Positions 40,125-48,550 are shown, numbered from the stretch's first letter. The stretch is DNA of 64,000 bases from Pseudomonas sp. P818 (GCF_000418555.1 NZ_ATKM01000005.1:248001-312000), one strand, 5' to 3'. Program-made: numbers and translations. The notes: a model not told the origin generated them from the sequence alone.

Positions 40125-40151
40125 TCAATAAATCCCGGAAGTCGCCGTTAT
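40125..40151 (+). promoter_or_regulatory. candidate sigma-28 (FliA) promoter of the chemoreceptor
   Basis: TCAATAAA (40125-40132), an 11-nt spacer and GCCGTTAT (40144-40151) fit the pseudomonad flagellar-sigma pattern (TCAA ... GCCGATA-like) with the right spacing. The start codon is 31 bp downstream. Chemoreceptor genes are frequent FliA targets, which supports the reading. Confidence 0.55.
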
Positions 40152-40181
40152 AGCTGTTACGGTCGTTGAGGAGTGTCCCCA

Positions 40182-42116
40182 GTGTTTGCCATCGTTTCCA
40201 TGTTGCGCAGTCGTCTGCTGCGTCCGGTGTTCGTTGCGCTTGGCTTGGCCATGTTGGTGCAGGTGGGGCTGGCGGTGTGGCTGATGCGTGCATCGGTCGA
40301 CGGCATGGTCGAGGATCTGGCTCAGCGCCTGGGTGGTGAAAGTCGCCGCCTGGGCGAAGAGTTGGGCATGGCCGAGCGCGAGATGAGCCAGGGCCTTGCG
40401 GCGCTCGCGAGCAGCACGCGTACGCGCCTGGGTGAAGGCCTTTCCGGCCAGTTGAAGGGTGAGCAGGCGCAGCTGCGCGTGGTGCTGGAGGGCAATCTCA
40501 AGCAGTCGGGTCAGGCCCTGGCACAACTGCTCGCCGGTGTAGCGCCCAAGTCCATCTGGGATCTGGACATCCCGGCGCTCACCGCGCTGACGCGCATTGC
40601 CCAGCAGGATCCGGCGGTGCTGTTCGCCATCATCTATGACGCCGAAGGCAAGCGGCTGACGCGCAATTTCAATCGCAGCAACGCACAGGTGCGCGACCTG
40701 GTGGCGTCGGGGCAGGGCGATTCGCCGCTGGACAAGCTGGTGGATGCCGCTTCGCGTGATCCGCGTGTGTATGTGGTCGAGGCAGAAATCAGCCCGATGG
40801 GCGCGCCGATCGGCAAGGTGCAGATGGGGCTCTCGCTGGATGTGGTCGAACGCGAGGTCGCTGCCCTGGACGGGCGTTTCGCGGCGTTGGTCAATGGTGC
40901 CGGCGAGTTGGTCGACAGCAGTCTGGCGGGTGCTTCCGAGGAGGCGACCGCGGCGTTGCGTGCGCGATTGCAGTCGGCCGAGCGCTATACCCAGGAGATG
41001 GCGCGCAACGGCGGTGAGTCGGTGCGCGCGGCGGCAGACTCGCTGCGCTGGAACATTGCCCTTGGGCTGCTGCTGGTCGGTGCGCTGGCGATGCTGGTGG
41101 TGGCGCTGGTGCTGGGCTGGCGGGTATTGAGTCGCGTGCGCCTGCTCAGTGCGGCGCTCAATGATCTGGCGGCCGGCGAGGGGGATCTGACGCGGCGTGT
41201 GAGCATCGACAGTCAGGATGAAGTCGGCGAGATGGCCGATGCGGTCAATCGTTTCATCGCCAAATTGCAGCCCATCGTGCGTGAGTCGGGTGAGGTGGCG
41301 CTGCGTACTGGTGAGCAGATCCGCAGCCTGACTCAGCGTGGGGTGGCCGCCGAGGCGGCGGCCGGGCGTCAGCGCGACGAAGTGGCTGGAAGCCTGCAAG
41401 CGCTGGAGCAGATGGCTGACGAGGCGCAGGCCGAAAGCCAGTCCATGCAGGAGGCGCTGCAGCGCGTCGATACCATTCGTCAGGCGGCGCACGAGAATGC
41501 CGCTATCGCCCAGCGCCTGTCCGCGCTGATCGAGGGCCTGGTGGCGCGGGTGGCCGATGGCTCGGCGGTGATCGAGCGGTTGGCCAAGCAGAGTGAGCAG
41601 ATCGAGGTGGTGCTGACGGTGATCCAGTCGATTGCCGAGCAGACCAACCTGCTGGCGCTCAATGCCGCCATCGAGGCGGCGCGCGCTGGCGAGAGCGGGC
41701 GAGGTTTTGCCGTGGTGGCTGACGAGGTGCGGGCGTTGGCAAGCAAGACGCAGCAGTCCACTGGCGACATCCAGACCCATATCGCGGCCCTGCAGCGTGG
41801 CGCGCAGGAGGCCGTGGCGGCAATCGCTCAGGCTGGGGCGCAAGGAAGCGAGGGTTTGCAGGTGCTGCGTGACAGTGCGCGCCTGCAGCAGTCGGTGCAG
41901 CAGTCAGTGGATGAGGTGCATGGCGCCATCAATGCGGCGACTCAGGCCGCAGCCCATCAGGCCGAGGGGGCTGGAGCGGTGCGCGGGCGTGTGGAAGTCA
42001 TTCATGCCGAGGCGCAGCATGCAGCCGAGGCTGTGGCGGCGATTGCCGGCAATGCGCGGGCGCTGGATGAACTGGCGGCGCAACTCAAGGCCAGCCTGGG
42101 GCAGTTCAAGGTCTGA
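40182..42116 (+). CDS. methyl-accepting chemotaxis protein
   Basis: A 644-residue chemoreceptor. TM1 is at about residues 11-35, a periplasmic sensor of about 250 residues follows (coiled coil, then a single-Cache-like core around [15 protein letters not shown]), TM2 is at about 290-312, HAMP at 313-365, and the signalling tip [20 protein letters not shown] at about 486-505. It would signal through CheA/CheW. No ligand can be assigned and no C-terminal CheR-tethering pentapeptide is seen. GTG 40182 is chosen because GAGGAG is 8 nt upstream; the earlier in-frame GTG at 40173 overlaps that site. Confidence 0.92.
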   Translation: MFAIVSMLRSRLLRPVFVALGLAMLVQVGLAVWLMRASVDGMVEDLAQRLGGESRRLGEELGMAEREMSQGLAALASSTRTRLGEGLSGQLKGEQAQLRVVLEGNLKQSGQALAQLLAGVAPKSIWDLDIPALTALTRIAQQDPAVLFAIIYDAEGKRLTRNFNRSNAQVRDLVASGQGDSPLDKLVDAASRDPRVYVVEAEISPMGAPIGKVQMGLSLDVVEREVAALDGRFAALVNGAGELVDSSLAGASEEATAALRARLQSAERYTQEMARNGGESVRAAADSLRWNIALGLLLVGALAMLVVALVLGWRVLSRVRLLSAALNDLAAGEGDLTRRVSIDSQDEVGEMADAVNRFIAKLQPIVRESGEVALRTGEQIRSLTQRGVAAEAAAGRQRDEVAGSLQALEQMADEAQAESQSMQEALQRVDTIRQAAHENAAIAQRLSALIEGLVARVADGSAVIERLAKQSEQIEVVLTVIQSIAEQTNLLALNAAIEAARAGESGRGFAVVADEVRALASKTQQSTGDIQTHIAALQRGAQEAVAAIAQAGAQGSEGLQVLRDSARLQQSVQQSVDEVHGAINAATQAAAHQAEGAGAVRGRVEVIHAEAQHAAEAVAAIAGNARALDELAAQLKASLGQFKV

Positions 42117-42125
42117 GAGGGCTGT

Positions 42126-42286
42126 GTAGGAGCGAGCTCTGCTCGCGAAGCTTTTGCAAGAGGATCGTAGGGGGTACTCGCCGAAGGCAGTACGCCGATG
42201 CTGAGATTTTAGTTGCCTGGCGGAGCGCTGGCGGACTGTTCGCTGGCCCTACGGTCTGGCAAGAGTTCGCGAGCAGAGCTCGCCCC
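42126..42286. repeat. inverted REP-like pair downstream of the chemoreceptor gene
   Basis: The unit GTAGGAGCGAGCTCTGCTCG (from 42126) is met in inverse at 42266-42286 (TTCGCGAGCAGAGCTCGC), with about 116 bp between them that contains a second nested pair (GTAGGG / CCCTAC). The same unit occurs as a tight pair at 50026-50090. The wide spacing and the diverged right end suggest an older or expanded copy of that element. Confidence 0.7.
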
Positions 42287-42305
42287 AACGTTTTTTGCGG
42301 GCAAT

Positions 42306-42335
42306 AAAAAACCGAGTCATCTGACTCGGTTTTTT
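42306..42335. terminator. bidirectional terminator beside the tRNA-Leu cluster
   Basis: ACCGAGTCA (42311-42319) and TGACTCGGT (42322-42330) form a 9-bp stem flanked by five A on the left and five T on the right, so it works in both directions. On the minus strand it ends the tRNA transcript 12 nt past its CCA end; on the plus strand it could stop readthrough from the chemoreceptor gene. Confidence 0.88.
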
Positions 42336-42341
42336 GAAATT

Positions 42342-42428
42342 TGGTGCCCAGGAGAAGACTCGAACTTCCACGGTGTTGCCACCACTGATACCTGAAACCA
42401 GCGCGTCTACCAATTCCGCCACCTGGGC
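42342..42428 (-). tRNA. tRNA-Leu(CAG), second intact copy
   Basis: An 87-nt leucine tRNA with encoded CCA. The acceptor strands GCCCAGG and CCTGGGC pair, the D-arm has TGGTAGACGC, the anticodon stem-loop CTGGT-TTCAGGT-ATCAG gives anticodon CAG (decodes CUG), and a long class II variable arm precedes the T-arm GAAGTTCGAGTCTTC. It is the last gene of the minus-strand cluster and is identical in sequence to the copy at 42566-42652. Confidence 0.95.
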
Positions 42429-42431
42429 ACT

Positions 42432-42482
42432 GCCACCACTGATACCTGAAACCAGCGCGTCTACCAATTCCGCCACCTGGGC
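42432..42482 (-). pseudogene. tRNA-Leu(CAG) 5' half (truncated copy)
   Basis: A 51-nt fragment identical to the first 51 nt of the adjacent intact tRNA-Leu: 5' acceptor strand, D-arm and complete anticodon arm, ending in the start of the variable arm. It runs straight into the leader of the next intact gene, so the T-arm and the 3' acceptor strand are missing. The break results from a perfect 54-bp tandem duplication (42377-42430 repeated at 42431-42484). It cannot make a tRNA alone, but its 5' strand could compete with that of the neighbour for the same 3' strand. Confidence 0.93.
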
Positions 42483-42565
42483 ACTGCAGCAATGTTCGTC
42501 GTTACCGACACGTAGCGTTGCATCCGTTATTTGTAAAGTGGGTTATCAAGCCACTTCACGAAATT

Positions 42566-42652
42566 TGGTGCCCAGGAGAAGACTCGAACTTCCACGGTGT
42601 TGCCACCACTGATACCTGAAACCAGCGCGTCTACCAATTCCGCCACCTGGGC
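42566..42652 (-). tRNA. tRNA-Leu(CAG), first intact copy
   Basis: An 87-nt leucine tRNA, with the same sequence, arms and CAG anticodon as the copy at 42342-42428 and encoded CCA. It is the promoter-proximal gene of the minus-strand transcript. Just upstream of its 5' end (42657-42669) 13 nt identical to the T-arm region of the tRNA remain from a lost copy. Confidence 0.95.
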
Positions 42653-42656
42653 ACTG

Positions 42657-42669
42657 AGACTCGAACTTC
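42657..42669 (-). pseudogene. 13-nt T-arm remnant of a lost tRNA-Leu copy
   Basis: GAAGTTCGAGTCT on the minus strand is identical to the T-arm region of both intact tRNA-Leu genes (for example 42368-42356). It sits between the tRNA promoter and the first intact gene, separated from it by only 4 nt. This looks like the residue of a deleted copy. A 13-nt identity inside 60 bp of non-coding DNA is unlikely by chance given the other rearrangements here. Confidence 0.6.
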
Positions 42670-42728
42670 AAAACGATGAATCATCATCGGCTTCGTGTTA
42701 CAACGTCTGCTCGACGCTGTGGGCGCGA

Positions 42729-42757
42729 ACTATACGGGCGGGCATTTACCTTGTAAA
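42729..42757 (-). promoter_or_regulatory. sigma-70 promoter of the tRNA-Leu cluster
   Basis: On the minus strand TTTACA (42757-42752) and TATAGT (42734-42729) are separated by exactly 17 nt and followed by the GC-rich discriminator TCGCGCCC, typical of stringently controlled stable-RNA promoters. The first tRNA starts about 70 bp downstream. It diverges from rnr; no clear rnr promoter is seen in 42758-42872. Confidence 0.85.
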
Positions 42758-42872
42758 CCCCTGACCCCAAAAAAATTATTGTCGCTGGAAAAGCTGCCGC
42801 GAATGACGTTTTCGCGCTTCAATAGGCAGATGGCATACACCTCTATACATAAGCATAGGTAATCCTTCCTAC

Positions 42873-45359
42873 ATGGCCGATTGGCAATCCCTCGATCCCG
42901 AGGCCGCCCGCGAGGCGGAAAAATACGACAACCCCATCCCTAGCCGCGAACTGATTCTGGCCCACCTGGCCGAACGGGGTTCGCCCGCCAGCCGCGAGCA
43001 GCTGGTCGAAGAATTCGGTCTCGACACCGAAGACCAGCTCGAGGCGCTGCGCCGCCGTCTGCGCGCCATGGAGCGCGATGGCCAGCTCATCTATACCCGC
43101 CGCGGCACCTACGCGCCGGTGGACAAGCTCGATCTGATCTGCGGCCGCATCAGTGGCCACCGCGACGGCTTCGGCTTCCTCGTGCCGGACGACGGCAGCG
43201 ACGATCTGTTCCTCAGCCCGGCGCAGATGCGCCTGGTCTTCGATGGCGACCGCGCTCTGGTGCGTGTGGCCGGTCTTGACCGTCGCGGTCGCCGTGAAGG
43301 CGGTATCGTCGAGGTGATCAGCCGTGCCCACGAAAGCATCGTCGGCCGTTATTACGAAGAGAACGGCATCGGCTTCGTCGTCGCCGACAACCCCAAGATC
43401 CAGCAGGAAGTGCTGGTCACCCCCGGTCGCACCGCCGGTGCGCGCGTCGGCCAGTTCGTCGAGATCAAGATCACCCACTGGCCGACCCAGCGCTTCCAGC
43501 CGCAGGGCGACATCGTCGAGGTGATCGGCAATTACATGGCGCCGGGCATGGAGATCGATGTGGCGCTGCGCAGTTACGACATCCCGCATGTCTGGCCCGA
43601 GGCGGTGATCAAGGAAGCGCGCAAGCTCAAGCCCGAGGTGGAGGAGAAGGACAAGGAGAAGCGCATCGACCTGCGTCATCTGCCTTTCGTCACCATCGAC
43701 GGCGAGGACGCGCGCGACTTCGACGACGCCGTGTACTGCGAGAAGAACAGCAGCCGCTGGAAGCTGTTCTCCGGTGGCTGGAAACTCTACGTGGCCATCG
43801 CCGACGTGTCGCACTACGTCAAGGTCGGTTCGGCGCTGGACGCCGAGGCGGTCGAGCGAGGCAACTCGGTGTACTTCCCCGAGCGCGTCGTGCCGATGCT
43901 ACCGGAGGAGCTGTCCAACGGTCTGTGCTCGCTCAACCCGCACGTCGATCGCCTGGCCATGGTCTGCGAAATGACCATGTCCAAGAGCGGCCAGATGGTC
44001 GATTACAAGTTCTACGAGGCGGTGATTCACTCCCACGCGCGCCTGACCTACAACAAGGTCAGCCTGATGCTGGAAGATCCCAAGAGCAGCGAGGGCAAGT
44101 CCCTGCGCAGCGAGTACAAGGAGGTTCTGCCGCACCTCAACCAGCTCTACGCGCTGTACCAGGTGCTGGTGGCCGCTCGTCACGAGCGTGGCGCCATCGA
44201 CTTCGAGACGCAGGAGACGCGAATCATCTTCGGCACCGATCGCAAGATCGACGAGATCCGCCCGACCCAGCGTAACGATGCACACAAGCTGATCGAGGAG
44301 TGCATGCTGGCCGCCAACGTCGCCACCGCGCGCTTCATGCAGGATCACGAGATCCCGTCGCTATATCGCGTGCACGATGGCCCGCCGCTCGAGCGTCTGG
44401 AGAAGCTCAAGGCCTTCCTCGGTGAGCTGGGGCTGTCGCTGCAACGTGGCAAGTCCAAGGATGGCCCCTCGCCCAAGGACTATCAGCGTCTGCTGGAGAG
44501 CATCCGCGAGCGCCCGGACTACCACCTGATCCAGACCGTGATGCTGCGCTCGCTGAGCCAGGCGGTATACAGCGCGCAGAACGAAGGTCACTTCGGCCTC
44601 AATTACGAGGCCTATACCCACTTCACCTCGCCGATCCGTCGCTACCCCGATCTGCTGGTGCACCGCGCCATTCGCAGCGTGATCCGCTCCAAGCGTGAAA
44701 CCAAGCATGTGGAGCGTGCCGGTGCAGCGACCATGCCCAAGGCGCGCATCTATCCGTACGATGAGGCGACCCTGGAAAAGCTCGGCGAGCAGTGCTCGAT
44801 GACCGAGCGCCGCGCCGACGAGGCGACCCGTGACGTGGTCAACTGGCTCAAGTGCGAGTTCATGCAGGATCGCGTCGGCGAGACCTTCGCCGGCGTGATT
44901 ACTGCGGTGACCGGTTTCGGTATCTTCGTCGAGCTGCGTGACATCTACGTCGAAGGCCTGGTGCACGTGACCGCGCTGCCGGCCGACTACTACCACTTCG
45001 ACCCGGTTCACCACCGCCTGTCCGGCGAGCGCAGCGGCCGCAGCTTCCGTCTTGGCGACAGCGTCGAGGTCAAGGTGATGCGCGTCGATCTGGACGAGCG
45101 CAAGATCGACTTCGAGCTGAGTCAGGGCAAGACCGGCAAGGACGATGATGCGCGTCGTGCTGGCAAGTCGCGGGGCATGGGCAATACCGACGTGCAGAAA
45201 AGCCGCGAGGTGAAGAAGGCCCTGCTCGATAGCGCCAAGAAGAGCGGTGGCAAGGCGCCGGCGAAGAAAACGTCCAGCCATCGCAAGGGTGCGCCTGCGC
45301 CGAAGGCCAAGGACGAGACAGGCGGTAGCAAGCCGAGCAAGCGTAAGGCGAAACGATGA
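42873..45359 (+). CDS. rnr: ribonuclease R
   Basis: An 828-residue 3'-to-5' exoribonuclease able to degrade structured RNA. Domains in order: N-terminal helix-turn-helix (about 20-80), cold-shock domains, RNB catalytic domain with the acidic cluster DGEDARDFDDAVY (from residue 276), an S1 domain (about 669-755) and a Lys-rich basic tail. The start MADWQSLDP is the first ATG; AGGTAA lies rather far upstream (about 13 nt). The stop overlaps the rlmB ATG (ATGA), so the two are coupled, the usual order. Confidence 0.97.
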   Translation: MADWQSLDPEAAREAEKYDNPIPSRELILAHLAERGSPASREQLVEEFGLDTEDQLEALRRRLRAMERDGQLIYTRRGTYAPVDKLDLICGRISGHRDGFGFLVPDDGSDDLFLSPAQMRLVFDGDRALVRVAGLDRRGRREGGIVEVISRAHESIVGRYYEENGIGFVVADNPKIQQEVLVTPGRTAGARVGQFVEIKITHWPTQRFQPQGDIVEVIGNYMAPGMEIDVALRSYDIPHVWPEAVIKEARKLKPEVEEKDKEKRIDLRHLPFVTIDGEDARDFDDAVYCEKNSSRWKLFSGGWKLYVAIADVSHYVKVGSALDAEAVERGNSVYFPERVVPMLPEELSNGLCSLNPHVDRLAMVCEMTMSKSGQMVDYKFYEAVIHSHARLTYNKVSLMLEDPKSSEGKSLRSEYKEVLPHLNQLYALYQVLVAARHERGAIDFETQETRIIFGTDRKIDEIRPTQRNDAHKLIEECMLAANVATARFMQDHEIPSLYRVHDGPPLERLEKLKAFLGELGLSLQRGKSKDGPSPKDYQRLLESIRERPDYHLIQTVMLRSLSQAVYSAQNEGHFGLNYEAYTHFTSPIRRYPDLLVHRAIRSVIRSKRETKHVERAGAATMPKARIYPYDEATLEKLGEQCSMTERRADEATRDVVNWLKCEFMQDRVGETFAGVITAVTGFGIFVELRDIYVEGLVHVTALPADYYHFDPVHHRLSGERSGRSFRLGDSVEVKVMRVDLDERKIDFELSQGKTGKDDDARRAGKSRGMGNTDVQKSREVKKALLDSAKKSGGKAPAKKTSSHRKGAPAPKAKDETGGSKPSKRKAKR

Positions 45360-46108
45360 GTCAGTTGGAAAAGGTCTACGGCGTGCATGCCGTGGAGGCG
45401 TTGCTGCGCCACCATCCCAAGCGGGTCAAGCAATTGTGGCTGGCCGAGAGCCGTCAGGCGCCCCGTATCCAGCCGATGCTGGAGTTGGCGGCGCAGCACC
45501 GCGTGCCGGTCGGGCACAAGGAACGCCAGGAGCTGGACGAATGGGCCGAGGGCGTGCACCAGGGCGTGGTCGCCGAGGTCAGCCCGAGCCAGGTCTGGGG
45601 TGAGAACATGCTCGACGAGCTGCTCGAGCGCAGCGAGGGCGTACCCTTGCTGCTGGTGCTGGACGGCGTGACCGATCCGCACAATCTCGGCGCCTGTCTG
45701 CGCACCGCCGATGCCGCGGGGGCGCAGGCGGTTATCGTGCCCAAGGACAAATCCGCCACCCTCAACGCCACCGTGCGCAAGGTGGCGTGCGGCGCGGCGG
45801 AGGTGATTCCGCTGGTGGCGGTGACCAACCTGGCGCGCACCCTGGAAAAGCTGCAGAAGAAGGGCCTCTGGGTGGTCGGCACCGCCGGTGAGGTGGAGCA
45901 GGAGCTGTACCAGCTCGACATGACCGGCCCGACGGTGCTGGTCATGGGCGCGGAAGGCAAGGGCATGCGCCGCCTGACCCGCGAGCACTGCGATTACCTG
46001 GTCAAGCTGCCCATGGGCGGCAGCGTCAGCAGCCTCAACGTCTCGGTCGCCACCGGCGTCTGCCTGTTCGAGGCGGTGCGTCAGCGCCAGGCCAAGGGCA
46101 AGGGCTGA
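45356..46108 (+). CDS. rlmB: 23S rRNA (Gm2251) 2'-O-methyltransferase RlmB
   Basis: A 250-residue SPOUT-class enzyme that methylates G2251 in the ribosomal P-loop. The trefoil-knot motifs are DGVTDPHNLGACLRTA, GAEGKGMRRL and LPMGGSVSSLNVSVA. An N-terminal L30e-like substrate-binding domain precedes them. The start overlaps the rnr stop. A sigma-70 promoter for the ribosomal operon begins 26 bp after its stop. Confidence 0.96.
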   Translation: MSQLEKVYGVHAVEALLRHHPKRVKQLWLAESRQAPRIQPMLELAAQHRVPVGHKERQELDEWAEGVHQGVVAEVSPSQVWGENMLDELLERSEGVPLLLVLDGVTDPHNLGACLRTADAAGAQAVIVPKDKSATLNATVRKVACGAAEVIPLVAVTNLARTLEKLQKKGLWVVGTAGEVEQELYQLDMTGPTVLVMGAEGKGMRRLTREHCDYLVKLPMGGSVSSLNVSVATGVCLFEAVRQRQAKGKG

Positions 46109-46133
46109 TTGCTCAAATAATCGCCAATTCGCC

Positions 46134-46162
46134 TTGCGTGCGGCAGGGGGCTTCTCTAGAAT
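46134..46162 (+). promoter_or_regulatory. sigma-70 promoter of the rpsF operon
   Basis: TTGCGT (46134-46139) and TAGAAT (46157-46162) are 17 nt apart, followed by a GC-rich discriminator (GGCGCCCC). It gives a leader of about 110 nt before rpsF. Confidence 0.78.
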
Positions 46163-46232
46163 GGCGCCCCTTGCCGTGACGGCAGGCCTTTTTGCGCCTA
46201 CCGCCCGGCAAGCTCATCACGAGAAAAACCCA

Positions 46233-46278
46233 CTCCTTGCCTGACCACCTTAGTTGGCAGGCTACAACCCGTAAGGAG
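46233..46278 (+). promoter_or_regulatory. probable S6:S18 ribosomal leader that masks the rpsF ribosome site
   Basis: CTCCTT (46233-46238) is complementary to AAGGAG (46273-46278), the rpsF Shine-Dalgarno. Inside that outer stem GCCTG (46239-46243) pairs with CAGGC (46258-46262), continued by CCA/TGG with a bulged A. The 3' side between the stems is an unpaired stretch with ACCCGT, containing the CCG that the S6:S18 complex recognises in known rpsF leaders. Binding would stabilise the closed form and give feedback repression. The structure is drawn by eye. Confidence 0.7.
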
Positions 46279-46283
46279 CATTT

Positions 46284-46706
46284 ATGCGTCATTACGAAAT
46301 CATCTTTCTGGTTCACCCGGACCAGAGCGAGCAAGTCGGCGGCATGGTCGAGCGTTACACCAAGCTGATCGAAGAAGACGGTGGCAAGATTCACCGCCTG
46401 GAAGACTGGGGCCGTCGTCAGCTGGCTTACGCCATCAACAACGTCCACAAAGCCCACTACGTGATGCTCAACGTAGAGTGCACCGGCAAGGCCCTGGCCG
46501 AGCTGGAAGACAACTTCCGCTACAACGACGCCGTGATCCGTAACCTGGTCATCCGTCGCGATGAGGCCGTCACTGGCCAGTCCGAGATGCTGAAGGCCGA
46601 AGAAAACCGCAGTGAGCGCCGCGAGCGTCGTGAACGTCCTGAAAACGCCGAGTCCAACGACGGCGATGACAGCGACAGCAACGACAGCGACAACGCTGAC
46701 GAGTAA
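46284..46706 (+). CDS. rpsF: 30S ribosomal protein S6
   Basis: A 140-residue ribosomal protein ([20 protein letters not shown]) with the S6 ferredoxin-like fold in residues 1-95, followed by an RRER-type basic run and a long acidic Asp/Ser/Asn tail ([20 protein letters not shown]...). It binds 16S rRNA together with S18. AAGGAG is 5 nt upstream of the ATG and appears to be sequestered in the leader hairpin. It heads the rpsF-rpsR-DUF2232-rplI operon. Confidence 0.97.
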   Translation: MRHYEIIFLVHPDQSEQVGGMVERYTKLIEEDGGKIHRLEDWGRRQLAYAINNVHKAHYVMLNVECTGKALAELEDNFRYNDAVIRNLVIRRDEAVTGQSEMLKAEENRSERRERRERPENAESNDGDDSDSNDSDNADE

Positions 46707-46734
46707 TCCACGGATCTATTGAGGAGCCAATCAC

Positions 46735-46965
46735 ATGGCACGTTTCTTCCGTCGTCGTAAATTCTGCCGCTTCACCGCTGAAGACGTGAAAGAGATCGAT
46801 TTCAAAGATCTCAACACCCTGAAAGCCTACATCTCGGAAACCGGCAAGATCGTTCCTAGCCGTATCACCGGTACCAAGGCTCGTTATCAGCGTCAGCTGG
46901 CCACCGCTATCAAGCGCGCCCGCTTCCTGGCCCTGCTGCCCTACACCGACAGCCACGGCCGCTGA
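46735..46965 (+). CDS. rpsR: 30S ribosomal protein S18
   Basis: A 76-residue basic protein ([21 protein letters not shown]) with the full S18 core ending PYTDSHGR. It pairs with S6 on the platform of the small subunit. GAGGAG lies about 8 nt before the ATG. The S6:S18 pair may repress its own operon through the leader at 46233-46278. Confidence 0.98.
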   Translation: MARFFRRRKFCRFTAEDVKEIDFKDLNTLKAYISETGKIVPSRITGTKARYQRQLATAIKRARFLALLPYTDSHGR

Positions 46966-47001
46966 GATCGGATAGTCGACAAGCGTTAAGGAATAGATCG
47001 C

Positions 47002-47889
47002 ATGCGCGCCCTGGCTGAATACATCATGCGCGGCCGTATGCAGGCCACCCTCGTGGTGGTGGGATCGGCAGCGATGCCGCTGTTGTTCTGGTTGAGTGCC
47101 GCCGCCGGCAGCCTGGTGCTGCTGCGGCGCGGAGCCAGCGATGCCATGGGCATCCTGGCCTGGGCCATGCTGCCGGCGATAGCCTGGTGGTACTTCGGCG
47201 AACCGCGCACCTTGCTGGTGCTGGTCGGGGCGTTGAGCCTGGCGTTGTTGTTGCGCGCCAGTTGGACCTGGAACCGCATACTGCTGTGCAGTGTGGCGCT
47301 GGGCCTGGTGTACGGATTGGTCCTCGGGGCGGTGTTCCGCGAACCCATCGAGGCCATGGCCGGTGAGCTGCAGAAGCTCTTGCCGACCATGTTCGATGGG
47401 GCTCACCAGCAATTGTCGGTGAGTGAACGCGAGCGTCTCGAAGCGCTGATCGCACCGGTGCTGACCGGATTGCTGGCGGCTTTGCTGCAGATCCTTAGCT
47501 TGCTGAGCCTGATTCTTGGGCGTTACTGGCAGGCCGTGTTGTACAACCCTGGCGGTTTTGGTCGCGAGTTTCGCGCGCTGAGACTGCCGCTGCCACAGGC
47601 GCTGTTACTGCTGGTGGGCATGATGCTAGGTCCCAACCTGGGGCCGCAGTTGGCCATGCTCACGCCGCTGTGCAGTGTGCCGCTGCTGTTCGCCGGGATC
47701 GCCCTGGTGCACGGCCTGGTGAAGAAGGGTGCGCTCGCTCGCTTCTGGCTGGTGGGCATGTACATCACGCTCCTGCTGTTCATGCAGCTGATCTATCCGC
47801 TACTGGTGGTCCTGGCCATCGTCGACAGTCTGTTTGATTTTCGCGGTCGCCTTGCTCGCAAGAGTGGGCCCGCGGACGGTGAAGGTTAA
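47002..47889 (+). CDS. DUF2232 multi-pass membrane protein
   Basis: A 295-residue inner-membrane protein with about seven or eight hydrophobic helices, matching DUF2232 (a YybS-like family). In pseudomonads it sits between rpsR and rplI, where enterics carry priB. The helix RNALL-type segments WILAWAMLPAIAWWYF and LLLVGMMLGPNLGPQLAMLTPL are visible as long hydrophobic runs. Function unknown; co-transcribed with the ribosomal genes. Confidence 0.88.
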   Translation: MRALAEYIMRGRMQATLVVVGSAAMPLLFWLSAAAGSLVLLRRGASDAMGILAWAMLPAIAWWYFGEPRTLLVLVGALSLALLLRASWTWNRILLCSVALGLVYGLVLGAVFREPIEAMAGELQKLLPTMFDGAHQQLSVSERERLEALIAPVLTGLLAALLQILSLLSLILGRYWQAVLYNPGGFGREFRALRLPLPQALLLLVGMMLGPNLGPQLAMLTPLCSVPLLFAGIALVHGLVKKGALARFWLVGMYITLLLFMQLIYPLLVVLAIVDSLFDFRGRLARKSGPADGEG

Positions 47890-47910
47890 AAGTTAAGAGG
47901 TAAGACCCAA

Positions 47911-48357
47911 ATGGAAGTCATCCTGCTGGAAAAAATCGCCAATCTGGGCAACCTGGGCGACAAAGTGAATGTTAAAGCCGGTTACGGCCGTAACTTCCTG
48001 CTGCCGCAAGGCAAGGCCACCGCTGCTACCGCTGAGAACGTAGCTGCGTTCGAAGCCCGCCGCGCCGAGCTGGAAAAAGCTGCTGCCGAGAAGAAAGCTT
48101 CCGCTGAAGCTCGCGCTGCTCAACTGGCTGAGCTGGAAGTCACCATCACCGCCACCGCTGGCGATGAAGGCAAGCTGTTCGGTTCGATCGGTACCCACGA
48201 CATCGCTGACGCCCTGACCGCCTCCGGCGTTGAAGTGGCCAAGGCTGAAGTTCGTCTGCCCAACGGTACTATCCGTCAGGTCGGCGAGTACGACGTTGCA
48301 CTGCACCTGCACACCGACGTCGAAGCCACCGTTAAGGTGATCGTGGTCGCCGCCTAA
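47911..48357 (+). CDS. rplI: 50S ribosomal protein L9
   Basis: A 148-residue two-domain protein. The N-terminal domain [19 protein letters not shown] binds 23S rRNA; a long Ala/Glu/Lys connecting helix (residues about 45-78) links to the C-terminal domain ([16 protein letters not shown]). It is the last gene of the rpsF operon; a foldback repeat and an intrinsic terminator follow before dnaB. Confidence 0.98.
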   Translation: MEVILLEKIANLGNLGDKVNVKAGYGRNFLLPQGKATAATAENVAAFEARRAELEKAAAEKKASAEARAAQLAELEVTITATAGDEGKLFGSIGTHDIADALTASGVEVAKAEVRLPNGTIRQVGEYDVALHLHTDVEATVKVIVVAA

Positions 48358-48366
48358 GAGCCCGCC

Positions 48367-48488
48367 CATGATCTGCTGCGCGTCGGCCCTGCTGCGTTGA
48401 AAGTGGGTTCGCAATGCTCATTTACTACTCGTAAACTGCGCTTGCTCACCCACTTTCGCCTTGCAGGGCTCTAGCTCGCGAGATCATG
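48367..48488. repeat. 122-bp foldback repeat downstream of rplI
   Basis: An imperfect palindrome. Outer arms CATGATCT (48367-48374) and AGATCATG (48481-48488); inner arms GCCCTGC/GCAGGGC (48386-48392, 48463-48469) and GAAAGTGGG/CCCACTTTC (48399-48407, 48449-48457); the centre is CTCATTTACTACTCGTAAAC. The centre and the CTGCGTTGAAA segment match the larger element at 51249-51437, so both belong to one intergenic family. Confidence 0.75.
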
Positions 48489-48550
48489 AACAGACTCTAG
48501 CTAGCAGCCGCCAGGCGGGCTTGCGCTCAGGTGCTGGTCTGCTGACAATC

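Noticed and set aside
42377..42484. Short tandem repeat that might suggest a CRISPR array
   Set aside because: The unit is tRNA-Leu sequence, the two copies are directly adjacent without spacers, and no cas genes are nearby.
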